From NCBI GenBank assembly GCA_029264635.1, contig JARIAA010000073.1:1-25798 (forward strand): DNA of 25,798 nucleotides, in the 5' to 3' direction. Within the stretch, counting starts at the first letter, position 1. Each line of letters starts with the position of its first letter. Origin of the DNA: Psychrobacter sp. (lineage in GTDB: Bacteria; Pseudomonadota; Gammaproteobacteria; Pseudomonadales; Moraxellaceae). The notes beneath the pieces are model-generated. The model saw only the letters and a program-made list of their open reading frames with translations, did not search any database and was not told the origin of the DNA. Below, one piece after another: positions 15,832 to 24,699 of the stretch. The position numbers and the translations under genes are program-made.

Positions 15832-16533
15832 ATGGATAACAATAGTTTAGTTGCTAACTGGCAACAAGTGAATCAACAAGTCAACGATGCTTGTGTACAG
15901 ATGGGCGGTAAAGCACTGTCTAAAAAAGTAACGCTACTTGCTGTCTCAAAAACCAAACCTGCCGACATGATTGCGGTCTTAGCCAAGCAAGGACAGCGCG
16001 ACTTTGGTGAAAACTATCTGCAAGAGGCTATTGAAAAGATTAAGGGGCTCCAGACCCAATCTGAGACTTTTGATATTGTATGGCACTATATTGGACATAT
16101 TCAGCGCAACAAAACACGCGATATTGCCGAGCATTTTGATTGGGTACAGACACTTGAGCGCGATATTATTGCCAAACGTTTGAATGATCAACGCCCAACC
16201 GATATGGCGCCTCTCAATGTGCTGATTCAGATTAATATAGATGATGAGGACAGTAAGTCAGGGTGTCTTCCTGAGGCGTTACCGAACTTGATCACAGCCA
16301 TTAAGCAGTATGAGCGTTTGCAGCTGCGCGGGTTGATGATTATCCCTGACAAGGCAGGCACCGATGCCTTTCAGCGTACCAAGCAGCTGTTTGAAGAGAT
16401 TAAGGAGAGTCATCCTGAGCTGACAGAGTGGGATACTTTGAGCATGGGTATGACGAATGATATGAGCGATGCTATTGCCAATGGTTCTACCATGGTGCGT
16501 GTTGGCACTGCCATATTCGGCGTGCGCGATTAG
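15832..16533 (+). CDS. yggS: PLP homeostasis protein YggS/PROSC (YBL036c family)
   Basis: YggS is a pyridoxal 5'-phosphate-binding protein with an alanine-racemase-like TIM barrel; it has no known catalysis and buffers PLP and amino acid balance. The PLP lysine is K40 in LLAVSKTKPA. Other family blocks are DFGENYLQEA, WHYIGHIQRNK (H of the GxLQxNK motif region), LNVLIQINIDDEDSKSG, LRGLMIIPDK and the closing LSMGMTNDMSDAIANGSTMVRVGTAIFG, whose SMGMSxD segment binds phosphate. The 233 residues equal the family's usual size. The start ATG has GGGG eight bases upstream. It is divergent from pilT as in Pseudomonas. Another gene in the window, pdxB, makes the same cofactor. Confidence 0.95.
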   Translation: MDNNSLVANWQQVNQQVNDACVQMGGKALSKKVTLLAVSKTKPADMIAVLAKQGQRDFGENYLQEAIEKIKGLQTQSETFDIVWHYIGHIQRNKTRDIAEHFDWVQTLERDIIAKRLNDQRPTDMAPLNVLIQINIDDEDSKSGCLPEALPNLITAIKQYERLQLRGLMIIPDKAGTDAFQRTKQLFEEIKESHPELTEWDTLSMGMTNDMSDAIANGSTMVRVGTAIFGVRD

Positions 16534-16558
16534 GCTTATTTGCTAAGCCAACCTTTTT
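16533..16558 (+). terminator. Probable terminator after yggS
   Basis: GGCTTA (16533-16538) pairs with TAAGCC (16544-16549) around a TTTGC loop, followed by AACC and T5. It starts in the yggS stop codon, in the 54-base gap between convergent genes. Confidence 0.6.
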
Positions 16559-16587
16559 AACCTAAAACATCGCTTTCAAACTAAGTT

Positions 16588-17862
16588 TTACACGCTGTCT
16601 TCAAATTTAGTTACCAATAACTGATTAATTTTTAACTTATCAGTATCGAGTATCTCAAAACGATAATTGGCATATTCGATGCTGTCGGTCTTTTTGGGGA
16701 TTTTGCGCAGCATGTACATCATAAAACCACTGATGGTTTCATAATTTTGACTATGAGGCAAGTTGACCATCCCCAGTCCACGAATCACATCTTCAATAGG
16801 CGTCATGCCATCTACTAACCAAGAGTTTTCAGTGCGTTGTACAATAGGCTGATCTTCTAGAGTCACAAGCTCGCCCATGACAATACTCATGACATCTTTG
16901 AGAGTAATGACGCCAACCACCATGGCATATTCATTGACGATGACTGCAAAGTCTGCGCCCGTAGATTTAAACATCTCTAACACTTCAAATAAAGACAAGG
17001 TATCAGGAACGAAGAGCGCCGGTTTTAATAATGATTTATCCGTTAAGCTGACATCTTGCTGATTAAGAACCAACGCCAAAAAACTGCGCGATTCTACATA
17101 ACCAATAATATGTTCTAAATCATCATTGCTACAAACCAAAAACTTATTATGAGGCTGTGCAATCATGATATCGACTACTTTTTCGGTACTTGTTTTGGTA
17201 TCAAAATAGATAATGTTTTCACGTGGGTTCATGACCGAGGTGACGGTACGTTCTTGCATCTCAAAGATATTTTCAATCAGATGATGCTCTTGCTTTTTAA
17301 GCACTCCAGCTTCAGCTCCTGCATCCATTACCGCGTAAATATCTTCTGAAGTCATGTCATCTTGGCGTACAGTTGATATGCCCAAAAATTTAAACAGCAG
17401 ATTTGCCGCGCCATCAAATACCCAAATAATAGGTTTAAAAATAAAGATTAAAAAGATCATCGGTCGCACAAGTTTTATAGCTATATTGTCAGCATCTGAC
17501 ATGGCAAGACGTCTTGGCATCAAGTCAGCCAGCAGCGAAAAGACACTAGTAACGATGATAAATGACACCACAGATGCTGCGGCTTGATGATTGAATAAGC
17601 GCGTAAGATAAGGGCTGATAGCGGACTCACCGATTGCACCAGCGGAGATGGCTACAGCGTTAAGCACCACTTGCACTACGGTGATAAAGCTGCCGGAATG
17701 TTCTTGCATATGCAGGACATCGAGCGCGCGTACTTCACCTTCTTTTGCCATCACTTGGAGTTTAATTTTACGGCTTGCCGCGATGGCAATCTCGGCACCA
17801 GAAACAAAGGCGCTTAGCGCCAATAAGAAGAAAAGAAAGGCACTAGCAGTTAGCAAGCTCAT
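16588..17862 (-). CDS. paeA: CNNM/CorC-type membrane protein with CBS domains, PaeA (YtfL)-like
   Basis: This is an inner-membrane protein of the hemolysin C/CorC (UPF0053) group. Its closest relative as I remember it is E. coli YtfL, renamed PaeA for its role in cadaverine and putrescine export. Layout: DUF21 membrane domain (about 1-185; helices near 1-25, 60-80, 98-115 and 128-158, with SGAEIAIAASRKIKL), two CBS domains (about 205-330; MNPRENIIYFD, HNKFLVCSNDD, FAVIVNEYAMVVGVITLKDVMS), and a C-terminal CorC_HlyC domain (ENSWLVDGMTPIEDV, NYETISGFMMYMLRKIPK, ending LKINQLLVTKFE). The similarity to E. coli YtfL runs to the very end. The 424 residues fit. ATG 17862 has GAG six bases before it. 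The polyamine role is by homology only. Confidence 0.88.
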   Translation of the reverse strand: MSLLTASAFLFFLLALSAFVSGAEIAIAASRKIKLQVMAKEGEVRALDVLHMQEHSGSFITVVQVVLNAVAISAGAIGESAISPYLTRLFNHQAAASVVSFIIVTSVFSLLADLMPRRLAMSDADNIAIKLVRPMIFLIFIFKPIIWVFDGAANLLFKFLGISTVRQDDMTSEDIYAVMDAGAEAGVLKKQEHHLIENIFEMQERTVTSVMNPRENIIYFDTKTSTEKVVDIMIAQPHNKFLVCSNDDLEHIIGYVESRSFLALVLNQQDVSLTDKSLLKPALFVPDTLSLFEVLEMFKSTGADFAVIVNEYAMVVGVITLKDVMSIVMGELVTLEDQPIVQRTENSWLVDGMTPIEDVIRGLGMVNLPHSQNYETISGFMMYMLRKIPKKTDSIEYANYRFEILDTDKLKINQLLVTKFEDSV

Positions 17863-17954
17863 GAGGTACTCGGTTAAAAACAGATAAATTTAGATAGGGT
17901 AGTACAGATTTTTAGGTATTCTTAAAAAAAGTTATTATGTATAAATACTAAAAA

Positions 17955-17974
17955 AGCTGGGTAAGCACCCAGCT
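17955..17974 (-). terminator. Terminator after nadE
   Basis: AGCTGGGT and ACCCAGCT form a perfect 8 bp stem with a 4-base loop (17955-17974). On the minus strand it is followed by a T6 run (the A's at 17949-17955). It lies 35 bases past the nadE stop and separates nadE from the paeA-like gene. Confidence 0.85.
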
Positions 17975-18008
17975 AATGATAAAGAATAACAATAAAGGTT
18001 TTGGGCGC

Positions 18009-19700
18009 CTAGCCATTAACTGACCATTTATTCACCAATGGATAGCGGCGCTCACGACCAAATGCTCTTTGACTCACTTTTGTACCAATGGGGGCTTGAC
18101 GGCGTTTGTGTTCGCTGTTGTCTACCATTTTGATCACCCTAGCGACCATGTCCGCATCAAAGCCTTTATCAATAATACCTTGATAACCCATATCTTCATC
18201 AATATAAAGGGTCAAAATACTATCTAAGACATCATAGTCAGGTAAGCTGTCTTGGTCTTTTTGATCAGGACGTAGCTCGGCTGATGGCGGACGAGTGATT
18301 ACACGTTCAGGAATGACAGGTGTGTCTTCCAAACGGTTACGATAGCTTGCAAGACTGTAAACTTGTGATTTATAAACATCTTTTAGCACATCAAAGCCGC
18401 CAGCCATATCACCATATAAGGTCGAATAGCCCACCGCCATCTCAGATTTATTGCCAGTTGTGATCACTAGATGGCCAAATTTATTAGATAAAGCCATCAA
18501 AATCACACCGCGCGCCCGTGCCTGAATATTTTCTTCGGTTGTATCTGCAGGGGACTTATTAAATAAGGGCGCAAGTGTATGGCGAATACCCTCAACGGCA
18601 TCAAAGATTGGGCAGACCGTATAGGATACATTTAATCGGCGCGCCTGAGCTTGAGCGTCTTCTAAGCTGATCTTTGAGGTGAACTCGTAAGGCATCATCA
18701 CCGCATAGACCTTATCTGCACCCAACGCATCAACTGCAATACATAAGGTTAAGGCGGAATCAATACCACCTGATAGACCAACGAGCACCCCTGTAAACCC
18801 TGAATAATTGACGTAATCGCGCAGTCCAACGACCAGTGCTTGATACATCTCTGACTCACGGCTAAGCGTCAGTGGGGTTTTCGCTTGAGTATTAAATTGA
18901 TAATTATCAACATTTAAAGTAGCAAACATCAACTGATCTAAAAAGCGCGACGCTTCGTGAGCGATGCTGCCGTCAGCTTGTACCATAATAGAGCCGCCAT
19001 CAAAAACTAAGTCGTCTTGACCACCAACAGCATTGACATAAACGATGGGCATTTTGTGCTCACGGCTACGTTTGGTGAGTATGTCTTTACGAGCATCCTG
19101 TTTACCCACCTCGAATGGTGACGCGTTCAAGGTTATCACTAAATCCGCGCCTTGTTGTTTGAGGTCAGCGATTGGGGTTTTTTCCCACAAATCCTCACAA
19201 ATGAGCAGGCCTATCGTAATGCCTTTATAATCAAATAAAACTTGATTACGACCCTTATCGAAATAACGGCGCTCATCAAACACCCCGTAGTTCGGCAAAA
19301 ACTGCTTATGGTAAAAGCCTTTTTGATGACCATTATGTAAAATGGCTGCTGAGTTAAAGGTACCATGATGATCGACATGTGGATACCCAACAATCATCAC
19401 AATATCTTGGATATCACTTAAAGCTGACAAGGCACTTTTGATACGTCCAGATAGGCTTGGGCGCAGCAATAAATCTTGCGGAGGATAACCTAACAAAGCT
19501 AACTCTGGAAAGACAATCACATCAGCGCCTTGGTCGCGCGCTTGCATAGCGAGTTTGCGCATCTTGTCTGCATTAGCAGTGATATCACCTACTAAAAAAT
19601 GAGATTGAGCTAAAGCAAAAGTAACCGTATTAGATGAAATATTAGTTGTGCTGGCAGTATGTTCTACCGTAAGGTTAGAGGTTTCAGTGTCTCTTGACAT
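18009..19700 (-). CDS. nadE: Glutamine-dependent NAD+ synthetase
   Basis: This enzyme makes NAD+ from nicotinate adenine dinucleotide and ATP, taking ammonia from glutamine. From ATG 19700 it has 563 residues. The N-terminal half is a nitrilase-type glutaminase with the E66 (FPELALLGYPPQD), K132 (HKQFLPNYGVFDE) and C168 (LLICEDLWE) triad. The C-terminal half is the synthetase, with the ATP pyrophosphatase P-loop SGGIDS (310-315), TGNKSEMAVGYSTLYGDMAG, and the late RPPSAELRPDQKDQDSLPDYD. The two-domain form uses glutamine, unlike the ammonia-only NadE of E. coli. The frame stays open to 19805, but AGGA nine bases before 19700 and the homology both support the shorter start. The first 25 residues (SRDTETSNLTVEHTAS) are a non-conserved extension. 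Confidence 0.96.
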   Translation of the reverse strand: MSRDTETSNLTVEHTASTTNISSNTVTFALAQSHFLVGDITANADKMRKLAMQARDQGADVIVFPELALLGYPPQDLLLRPSLSGRIKSALSALSDIQDIVMIVGYPHVDHHGTFNSAAILHNGHQKGFYHKQFLPNYGVFDERRYFDKGRNQVLFDYKGITIGLLICEDLWEKTPIADLKQQGADLVITLNASPFEVGKQDARKDILTKRSREHKMPIVYVNAVGGQDDLVFDGGSIMVQADGSIAHEASRFLDQLMFATLNVDNYQFNTQAKTPLTLSRESEMYQALVVGLRDYVNYSGFTGVLVGLSGGIDSALTLCIAVDALGADKVYAVMMPYEFTSKISLEDAQAQARRLNVSYTVCPIFDAVEGIRHTLAPLFNKSPADTTEENIQARARGVILMALSNKFGHLVITTGNKSEMAVGYSTLYGDMAGGFDVLKDVYKSQVYSLASYRNRLEDTPVIPERVITRPPSAELRPDQKDQDSLPDYDVLDSILTLYIDEDMGYQGIIDKGFDADMVARVIKMVDNSEHKRRQAPIGTKVSQRAFGRERRYPLVNKWSVNG

Positions 19701-20470
19701 TATTGTTGTTCCTGTAAATATAGCAATTGAAATTTGGCGGACTATTATCCATTTAAAATAAAGTCTCAATCCGAAATATAGTACCGAAATATGGTATCTA
19801 AACAATTGTGCTAACAGTTATAGTCTGCCTATGCACTTTGTTTTGATTATTAGACGTCATTTTACTTTTTAAAACTTCTTTATAAATTGGTGTTCATCAA
19901 ACAATGCTAGTAGCATAGGAGTCACTTACCATCATGTTGTTTACTCAAAATTATGAATAAAAAATGTATGCCGCTTTTCTAAAAAGTAAAATAATGGCTT
20001 TAGTATAACATCAATTTTATAACCTAAGAGCAGGTCGCAGCGATTTAGCTATGCAGTTAACTATTCAGGTGCTCAAACGCCCGAATTTGCACTAATGATA
20101 TTTCTATGAGAGCTGAATGTTTGTTGCTGTATTAATACACATAAAATTGTAAGTAAAAATTACAACATATCGTTATCCATTTATAAAGTCTTATTGCATA
20201 ATAAAGGACAATAATTCAGTTATCTAATCCTTTATCAAATCAGATGGCTTAGTCTGAGTAAAATATTCGTTGTTAGAGATGAGTTATTACCTCTTCAATA
20301 GGCTATAGTGAGTCGTATGCGTGATCACAAATTGTATGCGCACATTTCTAATTTATCGTCGTTTATAAATATGGTTCACAAACATTTTCTATAAGCCAAT
20401 ACCTGCCCATTTATAAATTTTGCAGTGAAAGTTTTTTAAACTTCTACTGTTCGTTCTTGGTTCACAAGCT
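19701..20470. other. nadE-permease divergent spacer containing a T7-promoter-like 16-mer
   Basis: These 770 AT-rich bases hold no gene I can support. Visible items are TTGTAA/TTACAA (20147-20152 and 20160-20165), an exact 16-base match to the T7 promoter core on the minus strand at 20303-20318, GTATGCG repeated at 20315-20321 and 20334-20340, and a short AAGTTT/AAACTT hairpin around 20427, just before the permease start. No standard promoter is obvious. Confidence 0.5.
20303..20318 (-). promoter_or_regulatory. Exact match to phage T7 promoter positions -15 to +1
   Basis: The minus strand reads ATACGACTCACTATAG from 20318 to 20303, which is identical to T7 promoter positions -15 to +1. The flanks differ: -17/-16 are GC instead of TA, and +2/+3 are CC instead of GG. 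I report the sequence match only; nothing in the window encodes a T7-like RNA polymerase, so activity is unproven. Confidence 0.45.
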
Positions 20471-21634
20471 ATGATTGAAAACTGGACAAAAGAAGTTGTT
20501 ATCCAACGTCTGCTTGCTATTACACTATTAGTAATGCTATTTATTCTGTGCTTTCAAGTAGTGCAGTTTTTTATTGTGCCTGCGTTATGGGCTGCGATTC
20601 TGGCTTACGTTACCTTTCCGATTTATAACTTTTTTCACAAAAAAGTAAAACTAAGTCCTAATATTAGTTCAGCAATAATGACGATAAGTATCTCTTTGAT
20701 TATTGGGGTACCGCTGGTCATAGGCGTGTTTATTTTACAGCAAGAGGCGCTGAGTCTTTATAGTAATCTGATATATCGGGTCAAAGTAGGTTACCTTGAT
20801 GTACCAGATTTTTTTAAGGAGCTGCCCGTTCTTGGTCAGCAGGTCAAAGACATATTATGGCAGATTAATAAAAATCCTGAAGGCGCGCTTGAAGCGTTTC
20901 GGGCATGGATTCAGTCGCATTTATACTATGGTAAGGTCGCACTTGATGTCGTGCTCAGTACGCTTGCCAAGCTTGGTATGGCGCTCATGACTTTATTTTT
21001 CTTCTATCGTGATGGTACCAGTTTGGTACACCAGATTCGCCAAGCTCTGCGTAATATCATCGGTAACCGCATTGATGGCTATATTGATTCAGTCGGCTCT
21101 ACCACACGGGCTGTGGTTTATGGTATTGGTTTGACAGCATTGGCTCAAGCGTTACTTGCAGGCATTGGTTATTATTTCTCAGGCGCGCCCAGTCCTATCT
21201 TGTTGACTATCGTCACCTTTATGATTGCACTGATACCCTTTGGTACACCGTTTGCGTGGGGTGCGGTATCGTTTTGGTTGTTGAGCCAAGGCCAGACAGC
21301 AGAAGGGGTCGGTTTGGCTCTATGGGGTATCTTAGTCATCAGCTGGGTAGATAATTTGATCCGTCCTATCGTCATCAGTGGCGCCACCAAAATTCCTTTT
21401 ATCATTATCTTTATCGGAGTATTAGGCGGTCTGACTGCTTTTGGTTTTGTGGGTTTGTTTATTGGGCCTGTCGTGCTCGCTATCGGACTTGCCGTCTGGC
21501 GAGAATGGATATCACAACATAAAAGCGAGATTTTTTCATCAAAGGAGATGGATCTCTTAGACCATCAAATGCTGTTAGACTTTGATGAGCAAGCAAAGAA
21601 TAAGAAAATCAATAAAAAAAGAGACATACAATAA
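20471..21634 (+). CDS. AI-2E/PerM family membrane permease
   Basis: An integral membrane protein of the AI-2E exporter (PerM/YdiK/TqsA) family, 387 residues. It has paired N-terminal helices (LAITLLVMLFILCFQVVQFFIVPALWAAILAYVTFPIYNF), a third around residues 70-90, a long amphipathic extracytoplasmic segment (about 95-155), then about five helices with the family's closing blocks: LIPFGTPFAWGAV, SWVDNLIRPIVISGATKIPF and FGFVGLFIGPVVLAI. The charged cytoplasmic tail ends in KNKKINKKRDIQ. Members export autoinducer-2 or exchange Na+ for H+, and the substrate cannot be told here. The stop overlaps the pdxB start (TAATG), so the two are translationally coupled. The ATG at 20471 has only a weak ribosome binding site. 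Confidence 0.88.
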   Translation: MIENWTKEVVIQRLLAITLLVMLFILCFQVVQFFIVPALWAAILAYVTFPIYNFFHKKVKLSPNISSAIMTISISLIIGVPLVIGVFILQQEALSLYSNLIYRVKVGYLDVPDFFKELPVLGQQVKDILWQINKNPEGALEAFRAWIQSHLYYGKVALDVVLSTLAKLGMALMTLFFFYRDGTSLVHQIRQALRNIIGNRIDGYIDSVGSTTRAVVYGIGLTALAQALLAGIGYYFSGAPSPILLTIVTFMIALIPFGTPFAWGAVSFWLLSQGQTAEGVGLALWGILVISWVDNLIRPIVISGATKIPFIIIFIGVLGGLTAFGFVGLFIGPVVLAIGLAVWREWISQHKSEIFSSKEMDLLDHQMLLDFDEQAKNKKINKKRDIQ

Positions 21635-22779
21635 TGCCTACTACCATCAATGCTAGCACCGCTACTGCTGTTGCATCCAAAAAGCTTACTATGGTTGCAG
21701 ATAGCAACATTGCTAGCTTGGATGAGTTTTTCAATGTGCAAACGCTAAGCCAAGATAAGTACCAAACAGTCAACATCGTTAAAGTGGCTGGACGAGATAT
21801 CAATGCGCAGTTGATTGCCGAGCTGCAACCAGAGGTTTTGTTAATACGTTCGGTAACCCAAGTAAATCATCAGCTATTAGATGATAATCAGAGTGTTAGA
21901 TTTGTCGGCTCTGCAACGATCGGTACCGATCATGTCGATCAAGATTATTTGATAAAGCATAACATTACCTTTGCTAATGCCGCAGGATCCAGTAAACACT
22001 CGGTGGCGCAATATGTCCTAACCGCTATTTTAACGTTGCGTCCAGAGTACTGGCAGCAGCCACCAACATTGGGTATTATTGGGCTTGGTAACATCGGGAG
22101 CATACTGGCTCAATACGCCGCTGATCTTGGCTGGCAAGTATTGGGTTATGATCCACTCCTACCTGCATCAAAGATTAACAATGCAAGTTTTGAGCAGCTC
22201 GTCAGTCAAAGTGACGTGATCAGCTTACATGTTCCGTTGACGGAGAAAAAAACCCATGACAATCTCGATAGTAGCGATTATCCAACGCGGTATTTAATCA
22301 ATAAAACGGTGTTAGCAGCCATGCCGTCAGAAACCTTGCTAATCAATAGCGCACGTGGTCCAGTCATTGATAATGCAGCTTTAAAAATCGATATTGAGAA
22401 AACTGGTCGACAAGTAGTGCTCGACGTATTTGAGCACGAGCCTCAAGTATCTGAGCAGCTATTGTCAAAGCTGACTATCGCTACCCCGCATATCGCTGGT
22501 TATACCTTGGAGGGAAAACTGCGCGGTACGCAAATGGTCTATGAAGCGCTATGTGAAGCGTTTGTAGTGACGCCGACACAGGCTATGCAGCAGCTGTTAC
22601 CCGTTAATATGTATCTATGGTCTGAGCTTAAAGCATATCCTGATAGACTGATGAAGTTTTATGACATTATGCAAGATGATAAAGAACTGCGTGCAGCAGT
22701 GAGCGATGGGCAGGTCAGTGGCGCAGATTTTGACCAGCTACGCCGTGATTATCATTTGCGCCGTGAATGGCAAAATTAA
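21634..22779 (+). CDS. pdxB: Erythronate-4-phosphate dehydrogenase
   Basis: PdxB catalyses the second step of the DXP-dependent pyridoxal phosphate pathway, oxidising 4-phosphoerythronate with NAD+. It is a D-2-hydroxyacid dehydrogenase: GSATIGTDHVD and AAGSSKHSVAQYVL in the catalytic domain, Rossmann motif GIIGLGNIGS (147-156), and catalytic R241 (NSARGPVID), E269 (DVFEHEP) and H286 (TPHIAGYTLEGK). GYTLEGK and the C-terminal dimerisation region (about 300-381) distinguish PdxB from SerA and other paralogues. The length of 381 fits E. coli PdxB (378). The TAATG overlap with the preceding gene favours ATG 21634, although family members usually begin near residue 18-20, where another ATG (21691) exists. 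Confidence 0.94.
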   Translation: MPTTINASTATAVASKKLTMVADSNIASLDEFFNVQTLSQDKYQTVNIVKVAGRDINAQLIAELQPEVLLIRSVTQVNHQLLDDNQSVRFVGSATIGTDHVDQDYLIKHNITFANAAGSSKHSVAQYVLTAILTLRPEYWQQPPTLGIIGLGNIGSILAQYAADLGWQVLGYDPLLPASKINNASFEQLVSQSDVISLHVPLTEKKTHDNLDSSDYPTRYLINKTVLAAMPSETLLINSARGPVIDNAALKIDIEKTGRQVVLDVFEHEPQVSEQLLSKLTIATPHIAGYTLEGKLRGTQMVYEALCEAFVVTPTQAMQQLLPVNMYLWSELKAYPDRLMKFYDIMQDDKELRAAVSDGQVSGADFDQLRRDYHLRREWQN

Positions 22780-22847
22780 TTGCCAAAAAATAAAAAAGCC
22801 GTATGCAAACCTATTTTTATATGATGAATAACTAGCAGTAGACAACA

Positions 22848-23876
22848 ATGAGTCAGCAGAACGAAACTTTTAAATCCAACTCCAAACCTACTTATACTCC
22901 AACCATGACCCTTGCAATGGCGCAAAAACGGGCGCAGCTACTTTGTGATATCCGCGAGTTTTTTGCTACACGTCAAGTGCTCGAGGTACAGACGCCACTG
23001 CTGTCGCAAGCGGGCAATACCGATACCTTTTTGCAGTCAGTGGCCGCGCAAGTCACTTATCAAGATAAGCCATGCACTTACTATTTGCATACATCGCCTG
23101 AATTTGCCATGAAGCGCCTACTTGCCAGCTGGCAGGTGCCCATCTATCAGATTTGCGCTGTATTTCGGAATAACGAGATAGGAGCGCGGCATAACATCGA
23201 ATTTACCATGCTTGAATGGTATCAGCCGCACTATGATTTGACTGATTTGGCTGCTGAGCTTGGCCAATTGTTAGAGGCTTTATATGGGCATTCAGTGGTC
23301 ATGAATCACTATCGTTATGTCGATGCGTTTATGGATTTTGTAGGTATTCATCCGTTGAGAGCTAGTATTGAGGCGCTACAAGCAGTAGCAGAAGACAAGG
23401 GTTTGCTAGGTTTTGACTTTAGTACTGCTAATAACAGTAATGACAAAGAAGACAGTCGACAAGGGTGGTTAGATTTATTATTTAGTCACGCTGTCGAGCC
23501 CAATCTAGGGCACGATTTACCGACGTTAATTGTCGATTATCCGCCTGCAACGGCGGCTCTCGCAAAAACCGACTTAGACAAAGATGGCAACTTGGTGGCT
23601 AAGCGTTTTGAGCTTTATATCAATGGGATTGAGATTGCCAATGCCTATGATGAGCTAGCAGATGGCGCTGCATTAAAGCTGCGTTTTGAACAAGACAATC
23701 TATTACGCTACCGTCATAGCCTACCAATCATGCCTATCGACGAGCATCTGCTTGCTGCTTGCGATGATCTGCCAGCGTGTAGCGGGATAGCATTGGGTTT
23801 AGACAGACTACTCATGGTCATGACAAAGACTGCTTGCTTAGAAGAGGTCGTCAGCTTTCCTAGTAGATTAGCCTAG
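22848..23876 (+). CDS. epmA: Elongation factor P lysine ligase EpmA (PoxA/GenX)
   Basis: EpmA is a paralogue of the class II lysyl-tRNA synthetase core. It attaches (R)-beta-lysine to a conserved lysine of EF-P, which helps ribosomes through polyproline stretches. It lacks the tRNA-binding domain of LysS and has 342 residues (E. coli 325). Class II motifs: motif 1 region REFFATRQVLEVQTPLLSQAGNTD (36-59), motif 2 FRNNEIGARHNIEFTMLEWY (106-125) and motif 3 GIALGLDRLLMV (313-324). The block INGIEIANAYDELAD is the amino-acid-binding region. It lies 68 bases after pdxB and is probably co-transcribed with it; the partners efp and epmB are not in the window. The ATG has no strong Shine-Dalgarno sequence, and an upstream extension is not supported. 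Confidence 0.94.
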   Translation: MSQQNETFKSNSKPTYTPTMTLAMAQKRAQLLCDIREFFATRQVLEVQTPLLSQAGNTDTFLQSVAAQVTYQDKPCTYYLHTSPEFAMKRLLASWQVPIYQICAVFRNNEIGARHNIEFTMLEWYQPHYDLTDLAAELGQLLEALYGHSVVMNHYRYVDAFMDFVGIHPLRASIEALQAVAEDKGLLGFDFSTANNSNDKEDSRQGWLDLLFSHAVEPNLGHDLPTLIVDYPPATAALAKTDLDKDGNLVAKRFELYINGIEIANAYDELADGAALKLRFEQDNLLRYRHSLPIMPIDEHLLAACDDLPACSGIALGLDRLLMVMTKTACLEEVVSFPSRLA

Positions 23877-23915
23877 CCATTCTTTATCTTGTTCATTTTC
23901 TGTACTATCCATTCT

Positions 23916-23952
23916 AAAAAAAGCGAACAAACCAAAAGGGTTGCTCGCTTTT
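23916..23952 (+). terminator. Terminator after epmA
   Basis: AAAAGCGA (23919-23926) pairs with TCGCTTTT (23945-23952). An inner stem of CAA/CC with GG/TTG has one bulge and an AAAAG loop. It ends in T's 76 bases past the epmA stop. Confidence 0.75.
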
Positions 23953-24060
23953 CATTACTATCGGTATTGTAGACTGCTACTTATAATTGAGTCACTTTAG
24001 AAGTGTGACGCTTCAGTAGCATGTAATTAAATATAACAACTTTATGTCATATTGGTTATA

Positions 24061-24699
24061 TTATAATTTTGCAATAGCGTCGTTGATAGCGGTATCACCA
24101 TTTTGCATCTGGAAAACCTTTTCGCTAGCACTATTGGCAGTCAATACAGCAGCGAGCGTCGCAGCCACATCTTCGATCGCGTTATCACCTGCCTCATCAT
24201 CATTGATAGAGATCTTACCAGTACCTGGGCGTTCTTTTAGAGCGCCTGGCTGTACGATGGTATAGTCCAGTCCACTGTCATTAACTAACCAGTTATCGGC
24301 ATAATGTTTACCGATATAGTATTCTTTTAATTCAGCAATCGCTGGACTGTCCCATTTGCTAGTGTCCATTGAAAACACTGTACTTAGCATAATGTAGCGA
24401 TTGATACCTTTATCCTTTGCTGCTTGCATTGTCTTAACAGCACCGTGTAAATCGACCTCTAAAATGCTTTTACCGCCTGAACCTGCTACGAAGTAGATGG
24501 CTTCGATATCATCCGCCATTTGACTTTGAATAGTATCTTTATCAGCCGTCAAATCTAACTCTAATTGACTATAGTTATCTGAGTCAAATAATACTTTATC
24601 TTGACGAGTGGTACCGACCACTTGATGATTATCAGCCAATAACTGTTCAACCAGATTACTACCAACGCGACCACTTGCACCTATGACTAGAACTTTCAT
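24061..24699 (-). CDS. NAD(P)-binding atypical SDR / NmrA-like protein
   Basis: A 212-residue cytoplasmic Rossmann-fold protein of the NAD(P)H-binding (NAD_binding_10, YwnB/SDR_a5-like) group. The nucleotide-binding motif is GASGRVGSN (7-15), and TTR at the end of the second strand suggests NADP. Further family blocks are DLTAD, IYFVAGSGGK, the STVFSMD strand, YYIGKHYADNWL (YxxxK-like, in the place of the SDR catalytic Tyr-Lys) and LDYTIVQPGALKE. Such proteins are usually annotated as NAD-dependent epimerases or flavin reductase-like, and the substrate is unknown. ATG 24699 has AGGA six bases upstream. It is a monocistronic gene by position, convergent with epmA. Confidence 0.85.
   Translation of the reverse strand: MKVLVIGASGRVGSNLVEQLLADNHQVVGTTRQDKVLFDSDNYSQLELDLTADKDTIQSQMADDIEAIYFVAGSGGKSILEVDLHGAVKTMQAAKDKGINRYIMLSTVFSMDTSKWDSPAIAELKEYYIGKHYADNWLVNDSGLDYTIVQPGALKERPGTGKISINDDEAGDNAIEDVAATLAAVLTANSASEKVFQMQNGDTAINDAIAKL

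Noticed and set aside
19701..19805. Upstream extension of nadE
   Set aside because: The extra hydrophobic residues are not part of NadE, and AGGA supports the ATG at 19700.
24044..24265. A 73-codon + strand frame opposite the SDR gene
   Set aside because: It is antisense to a gene with a clear Rossmann motif and ribosome binding site, and has no features of its own.
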